The notes under the pieces: generated by a model
What the model saw: the letters and a program-made list of their open reading frames with translations, nothing else
Database searches by the model: none
Told to the model about the DNA's origin: nothing
Shown here: positions 5,014 to 8,342 of the stretch, piece after piece
Layout of the letters: each line of letters begins with the position of its first letter
How positions within the stretch are numbered: the first letter of the stretch is position 1
Source: Syntrophobacterales bacterium
GTDB taxonomy: Bacteria > Desulfobacterota > Syntrophobacteria > BM002
Direction: 5' to 3'
NCBI GenBank assembly: GCA_030601545.1
Contig: JAUVTM010000077.1
Location: 1-8,342, forward strand
DNA: 8,342 nucleotides
Translations under genes and position numbers: made by a program

Positions 5014-5127
5014 TCTACAATCCGCAATCTGCAATCTACTTTGCCCCCTGCCTTCTTGAATCCCTGAATTCCTTAATCCCTAAATTCCCAAATCTACAAT
5101 CTACAATCCGCAATCTACAATCTTCTA
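5014..5127 (+). repeat. Mixed heptamer and octamer repeat arrays
   Basis: Two blocks of the TCTACAA/TCYGCAA heptamer are present: 5014-5041 (TCTACAA, TCCGCAA, TCTGCAA, TCTACTT) and 5093-5127 (TCTACAA, TCTACAA, TCCGCAA, TCTACAA, TCTTCTA). Between them four octamers are phased exactly: TCCCTGAA (5061), TTCCTTAA (5069), TCCCTAAA (5077) and TTCCCAAA (5085-5092). All are in the same orientation, opposite to the array right after mreB. The array ends 10 bp before the stop codon of the convergent OmpA-domain gene. Confidence 0.7.
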
Positions 5128-5137
5128 ATATCTCCCC

Positions 5138-6643
5138 CTACCCTGCCTTGGCCTGAGGTTTGATGATCACATCAATTCTCCGGTTGATAGCCCTTCCCGT
5201 CGAGGTTTTGTTGGATGCCAAAGGCCGCTTGGATCCATATCCCACAGCTATGATCTTGTCCATTGGCAGGGTACCGTTGGCGACGAGATATGCGCGAACG
5301 GCTTCCGCCCGTCGCTGGGACAAGTGCTGGTTACTGACCTCTGAGCCGGTGCTGTCCGTATGTCCCTCAATGACAAGATTGGGTTGGCCAAAGGTGCGAA
5401 TGGCTCTCTGAGCTTTACTCAGCAGGGAGTAGTTGTTCGGCATTATCACGTCTTTACCAACGGGGAATTGAATCGTTTTCAGTCGAATTACCAGCTCGGA
5501 GCCCTGTTTGTATACTTCTGCTTCCTCCTGGCTGAAGTAGGTTCGGACCTTGGTAAACAGTTGGTTAAACCGCCTCTCTGCTTCCAGCCGTTTTGCAGTG
5601 GCCTCCTGTTTCGCAGCGAACCGTTTTTTGGCAGCCTTTTCCTTCTGAGTTTGATTTTCCAGAAAGGCAATCTGTTCAGTCATTGCCTCTATTTCTGTCT
5701 GCTGATTTTTCACTTTATTGACCAGGAAGCGCTGATCTTGCTGCAAGGCGTCGATGGAGCCCGTAATATTTTCCACCTGGGTTCCCAGAGGTTGATTGCG
5801 CATATCAGCGGTGCCAAGCTTGTTGGCAGTATCGTACAGAATCCCCTCCACCCAGAGGGTGATGTGCTCGGGTTTCATTGTTTTGATGGTCTTAGTCTGC
5901 CGTGTCACTTGGAGAAGGCGGCCCGCCTGCAGCAGAGCCTCGCTGGCCATGTTGTGCATCTTCAACTTCTGATAGCGGTTTTTGGTTATAAATCCATCAA
6001 CCTCCTTCAATTTTTCCTGCACTGCCGCGTAGGTCTTCGGCGCGAACTTTCGTGCCCCTTCCTTCTCGGCTTGCTTGATGAGCGTGCGCGCTTGGCCCAG
6101 GGTTTGCTCTTTAATTGCTCGCAACTCGAGCTCTCGATAGCGTTCCGCCACCTTTGGAGCATTCTTGCGGGCGCGTGTTATCTTATCTTTCTCAACCGCC
6201 TTTGTGAGATTGAGGAATTTTCTTTCCGCCTCAGCGTAGTCCTGCTCATAGCTGGTGGCACCGGCAGAACGCGCCATTTCCCGGGCTTTTATGACGTCGG
6301 ACAATTCGGTTTTCGCCAGGCGCGACGATTCCATAGCCTTCTTGAGTTCAGCTTGGGCTCTTGATATCTTCTTGACGATCTTCGCCGGGCTATCTCCACG
6401 CTCCAGCCGTTTCTTGGCGCCGTTTAGGAATTCTTCAGCCTTGGCAAATTGGGTTGGTGACAAGATATCTACTTGGTCCATTCGGGCGTTGCTGAGGTTG
6501 TGTTCTAACCAATTAATCTGTACCGTCAGATTATCGGTTGTCTGAAATGGCTCCGCTTGCACCGTGCTCCCTGCACCGAGACCCAGGAAACATAATGCGG
6601 TGAGCACTGCCATGATTGCGATTTTTTTTCTGATAAGCATCAT
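5138..6643 (-). CDS. Periplasmic coiled-coil protein with C-terminal OmpA peptidoglycan-binding domain
   Basis: The likely role is anchoring an envelope structure to peptidoglycan. The 501-residue protein opens with a signal peptide: basic LIRKK, a hydrophobic core, and probable cleavage after VQA at residue 30. No lipobox is seen. Residues about 60-250 are helical, with three related units beginning near LSPTQFAKAEEFL, SYEQDYAEAERKFL and FAPKTYAAVQEKLKEV, resembling DUF4398-type repeats found with OmpA domains. A charged coiled coil spans about 295-365. The OmpA-like domain (about 391-497) keeps the diaminopimelate-contacting Asp in EGHTDSTG (D430) and Arg in LSQRRAEAV (R445), plus GYGSKRP. 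There is no N-terminal beta-barrel, so it is not a porin. Two adjacent ATGs (6643, 6640) follow AAGGAGG; the second has the better spacing (6 nt). An ATG at 6682 lacks a ribosome site and would bury the signal peptide. It lies 112 bp after acpP. Confidence 0.9.
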   Translation of the reverse strand: MMLIRKKIAIMAVLTALCFLGLGAGSTVQAEPFQTTDNLTVQINWLEHNLSNARMDQVDILSPTQFAKAEEFLNGAKKRLERGDSPAKIVKKISRAQAELKKAMESSRLAKTELSDVIKAREMARSAGATSYEQDYAEAERKFLNLTKAVEKDKITRARKNAPKVAERYRELELRAIKEQTLGQARTLIKQAEKEGARKFAPKTYAAVQEKLKEVDGFITKNRYQKLKMHNMASEALLQAGRLLQVTRQTKTIKTMKPEHITLWVEGILYDTANKLGTADMRNQPLGTQVENITGSIDALQQDQRFLVNKVKNQQTEIEAMTEQIAFLENQTQKEKAAKKRFAAKQEATAKRLEAERRFNQLFTKVRTYFSQEEAEVYKQGSELVIRLKTIQFPVGKDVIMPNNYSLLSKAQRAIRTFGQPNLVIEGHTDSTGSEVSNQHLSQRRAEAVRAYLVANGTLPMDKIIAVGYGSKRPLASNKTSTGRAINRRIDVIIKPQAKAG

Positions 6644-6755
6644 CCTCCTCCTTCCCCCAACTGTGAGGCTGCTTGCTTCCATGAAGAAGAGTTATATATC
6701 CGATGTAAGAAAACTCCAGAAGCCATATGGATAAGGAAGCGACTAGTTGTCCAAT

Positions 6756-7004
6756 CTAGGCCGCCTGTAAAGCATTTGCCATGTAATCGAAGATATTCTG
6801 GACTTTTGTGATCTTCTCCGCTTCTTCGTCGGGGATCTCTAGGTCAAACTCCTCTTCCAAGGCCATGACCAACTCCACAACGTCCAGGGAATCCGCCCCA
6901 AGGTCATCTATTACGCTCGCCTCGGCAGTGACGTCCTCCTCTTCTATACCTAGCTGATTGGCAACAATTTCAACAATCCGATTTTTGATCTCCACTATGC
7001 TCAT
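6756..7004 (-). CDS. acpP: Acyl carrier protein
   Basis: This 82-residue acidic four-helix protein carries growing and finished acyl chains on a 4'-phosphopantetheine arm for fatty-acid and lipid A synthesis in the cytoplasm. The arm attaches to Ser39 in GADSLDVVELVMALEEEF, the canonical DSL motif at the start of helix II. Length and the downstream DLEIPDEEAEKITKV segment are typical of a housekeeping ACP. A strong AGGAGG site lies 5 nt before the ATG. The gene sits 158 bp downstream of lpxA, whose product takes its acyl chain from ACP, so co-location fits function. The usual fabD-fabG-acpP-fabF setting is absent, so this may be an additional ACP copy used for lipid A. The sequence alone cannot tell a dedicated carrier from the main one. 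Confidence 0.96.
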   Translation of the reverse strand: MSIVEIKNRIVEIVANQLGIEEEDVTAEASVIDDLGADSLDVVELVMALEEEFDLEIPDEEAEKITKVQNIFDYMANALQAA

Positions 7005-7077
7005 ACCTTCCTCCTTGCTCTCATGTCTCTGCCCAAAGGGGCAAAAGAGGCCCGCAAATGTTTAGCCTTGGTTTGAA

Positions 7078-7093
7078 TGCAAAAATCGTGCAG
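7078..7093 (-). promoter_or_regulatory. Weak sigma-54-like site upstream of acpP
   Basis: CTGCACGATTTTTGCA on the minus strand matches TGGCACG-N4-TTGCA at all defined positions except the first two. One of the two usually invariant -24 guanines is therefore replaced by T. Transcription would start near 7067, about 62 nt before the acpP ATG. Given that defect it may be fortuitous; acpP could simply be read from the lpxA transcript. Confidence 0.25.
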
Positions 7094-7162
7094 GCGAAAA
7101 CAATCGGGAGGAGGGATTTAGCTTGTGGGCATGATTTTTCAGGTATTAATAAGGGTTTAGCC

Positions 7163-7966
7163 TTAACGGTTCTTGGGCCCAAAACAGACGCCGCGCTCTG
7201 AACTTTTTATAAAATCTAAAAGATACGTCACTTCCTCAGAAAGGGAGCCTTTGCCTTCGAGTTCCTGGATCGCCTGGGCGAGGTTGCTCTTGCGGCGAAA
7301 CAGTTGAGAAAAAGCTCTTTTGATCTCGCCAATTGTCTCCTTGCTGTAACCCGCGCGTTCCAGTCCCACTTGGTTAATCGCCTTAACTGTGTGAGTGCCG
7401 TCCATAATGCAATAAGGCGGAACATCACGACTGGTGCGGGATAGACCGCGAAGCATTGCAAATTTTCCGATCCGCACGAACTGGTGGACCACACAGTTGC
7501 CCGATATGAAAGCCCCGTCTTCCACCCCCACATATCCAGCCAAAAGAGCACCCCCCGCGATAACGGTGCGGTTGCCGATCTCACAGTTGTGGGCTATGTG
7601 GGCCTGGTTCATGATAAAGTTATCGTCGCCAATAATGGTGGAACTCCCGGGTTTGGTGCCGCGATGAATCTGCGCGTGTTCTCTGATTGTGTTGCGGTGA
7701 CCTATCCGCAGATATGTCTCCCCACCCTCGTACTCCAAGTCCTGGGGCTCATGCCCGATCACAGTTCCCATATGGATGGTGTTGTCCTCACCAATTTCGG
7801 TCCAGCCCGTCAGATAGCTATGTGCCATCACCCGCGTTCCGCGGCCGATCTTTACCGGGCCGTCAATAACCACGTAGGGACCAATCTCAGCTTCTGGATG
7901 GATCTCGGCCCTGGGATCAATTACTGCGGTGGGGTTTATTCTCGAATTGGACTCTGAGGTGGTCAT
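7163..7966 (-). CDS. lpxA: Acyl-ACP:UDP-N-acetylglucosamine O-acyltransferase (LpxA)
   Basis: LpxA performs the first step of lipid A synthesis, moving a 3-hydroxyacyl chain from ACP to the 3-OH of UDP-GlcNAc in the cytoplasm. The 267-residue protein shows left-handed beta-helix hexapeptide repeats from about residue 12 to 185 and a helical C-terminal domain after about 190. The catalytic histidine is H126 in NQAHIAHNC, matching E. coli H125. IHRGT (100-104) and DVPPY (181-185) are conserved. Aligning by eye with E. coli, the acyl-length ruler Gly173 is retained as G174, but Arg replaces the preceding Gly. N198 and R204 align with nucleotide-contact residues. AGGAGG lies 8 nt before the ATG. 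The gene is not in the standard lpxD-fabZ-lpxA-lpxB order: a membrane-anchored unknown lies 31 bp upstream and acpP downstream. Acceptor and chain length remain inferred. Confidence 0.95.
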   Translation of the reverse strand: MTTSESNSRINPTAVIDPRAEIHPEAEIGPYVVIDGPVKIGRGTRVMAHSYLTGWTEIGEDNTIHMGTVIGHEPQDLEYEGGETYLRIGHRNTIREHAQIHRGTKPGSSTIIGDDNFIMNQAHIAHNCEIGNRTVIAGGALLAGYVGVEDGAFISGNCVVHQFVRIGKFAMLRGLSRTSRDVPPYCIMDGTHTVKAINQVGLERAGYSKETIGEIKRAFSQLFRRKSNLAQAIQELEGKGSLSEEVTYLLDFIKSSERGVCFGPKNR

Positions 7967-7997
7967 TCCTGGATCCTCCTAGAGCAAAAAGCGTGAG

Positions 7998-8342
7998 TCA
8001 GGGTGCCGACCAGATTACCTCGTCTGCATGATCTCGGAGGGTAAAACTCGGCATGCCATGGTAATCAATTGCCACCACCGCACTACCGTTATCACCCATG
8101 AGCTTGAGTACAGGTTCTTTATTTGTCAACTCCAGAGTAACTCGCGATACCTGGTTGTTATCGTAGAATGTCATTACCGTGCGATCAGCAGAGGCAGAAA
8201 TGGAAACGCGCTCATTGCCATCGGTGTCCGCCAGGCTCAGTTTTTGGGCCACAATTTCCAAAGCGGTTACTCTGGACGTGCGCGTTTCGTGTTGCAGTTG
8301 CTTCAATCGACCAACGACAAAAGCAGCAGCGGCGAATATTAG
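7998..8342 (-). CDS. Membrane-anchored protein of unknown function, N-terminus outside the window
   Basis: I do not recognise this gene. The reading frame stays open to the right edge, so its start lies outside. The codons before the TTG at 8306 encode a hydrophobic stretch, LIFAAAAFVVGRL, likely the end of a membrane segment or signal anchor. A short polar linker follows (KQLQHETRTSRVTALEIVAQ). The remaining 75 or so residues alternate beta-strand-like segments with turns in two similar units: FYDNNQVSRVTLELTNKEP followed by LKLMGDNGSAVVAIDYHGMP, ending SFTLRDHADEVIWSAP. Such Asp/Gly-turn repeats suggest a small beta domain outside the membrane. The stop codon lies 31 bp before lpxA on the same strand, consistent with one transcript. 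At least 114 residues are present. Treating TTG 8306 as the start would be an artefact of the window edge. Confidence 0.75.
   Translation of the reverse strand, partial: LIFAAAAFVVGRLKQLQHETRTSRVTALEIVAQKLSLADTDGNERVSISASADRTVMTFYDNNQVSRVTLELTNKEPVLKLMGDNGSAVVAIDYHGMPSFTLRDHADEVIWSAP

Noticed and set aside
4703..5137. CRISPR array
   Set aside because: Repeat units are only 7-8 bp, contiguous and degenerate, with no unique spacers of constant length and no cas genes nearby.
4935..5156. A 73-codon plus-strand open frame ending in NLQSTIRNLQSS-like sequence
   Set aside because: It is the literal translation of the TCTACAA/TCCGCAA arrays and part of the palindromic element, overlapping the OmpA-domain gene end.
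5360..6364. A 334-codon plus-strand open frame opposite the OmpA-domain gene
   Set aside because: The minus strand in this interval encodes a clear signal peptide, coiled coil and OmpA domain. The plus-strand product has no recognisable domain and is an antisense shadow.
6690..6725. TATATAAC on the minus strand as a -10 box for the OmpA-domain gene
   Set aside because: No acceptable -35 hexamer at 16-18 nt; the gene may be transcribed with acpP.

Overview
The window reads as chromosomal DNA from an anaerobic Gram-negative bacterium. The best guess is a sulfate-reducing or syntrophic lineage of Desulfobacterota (former Deltaproteobacteria). The evidence is an aldehyde:ferredoxin oxidoreductase (AOR) family tungsto-enzyme gene, a lipid A gene (lpxA), a periplasmic OmpA-type protein, a near-consensus sigma-54 promoter, and intergenic DNA full of short degenerate tandem repeats of a kind I associate with genomes and metagenome bins of that group. 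The taxonomic call is inference, because no rRNA or other marker gene is present.

Layout: (1) 1-504 holds no convincing gene. It contains a 212-bp element bounded by inverted arrays of a 7-bp repeat. (2) 505-3092, minus strand, is a redox pair: the AOR-family enzyme and, 179 bp downstream, a small MoaD/ThiS-type sulfur carrier ending in Gly-Gly. The gap between them holds several small repeats and a possible separate promoter for the carrier. (3) 3093-3670 is a divergent regulatory region. It carries a long AOR leader with an internal terminator-like hairpin, a candidate sigma-70-type promoter for AOR, and a strong sigma-54-type promoter facing mreB. (4) 3671-4702, plus strand, is a stand-alone mreB (cell-shape actin). 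(5) 4703-5137 is a convergent intergenic stretch made almost entirely of heptamer and octamer arrays plus a 105-bp palindromic element. (6) 5138-8342, minus strand, is an envelope cluster read right to left: an N-terminally cut membrane-anchored protein of unknown function, lpxA, acpP, and a coiled-coil OmpA-domain protein.

The genes fall into two functional groups. The AOR enzyme would need a pterin-bound tungsten (or molybdenum) cofactor, whose dithiolene sulfurs are delivered by MoaD-type proteins, so the small gene beside it fits cofactor assembly. LpxA transfers a 3-hydroxyacyl chain from acyl carrier protein to UDP-GlcNAc, so the acpP gene next to it encodes the donor carrier. The OmpA-domain protein and MreB also act in envelope or peptidoglycan organisation. 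This lpxA-acpP arrangement is not the usual lpxD-fabZ-lpxA-lpxB order.

I do not see a complete, clearly new biological system. The most unusual content is non-coding: several unrelated heptamer repeat families share the same strict 7-bp phasing and, in two cases, the same inverted-arm arrangement. The regulatory architecture between AOR and mreB is the next most interesting.
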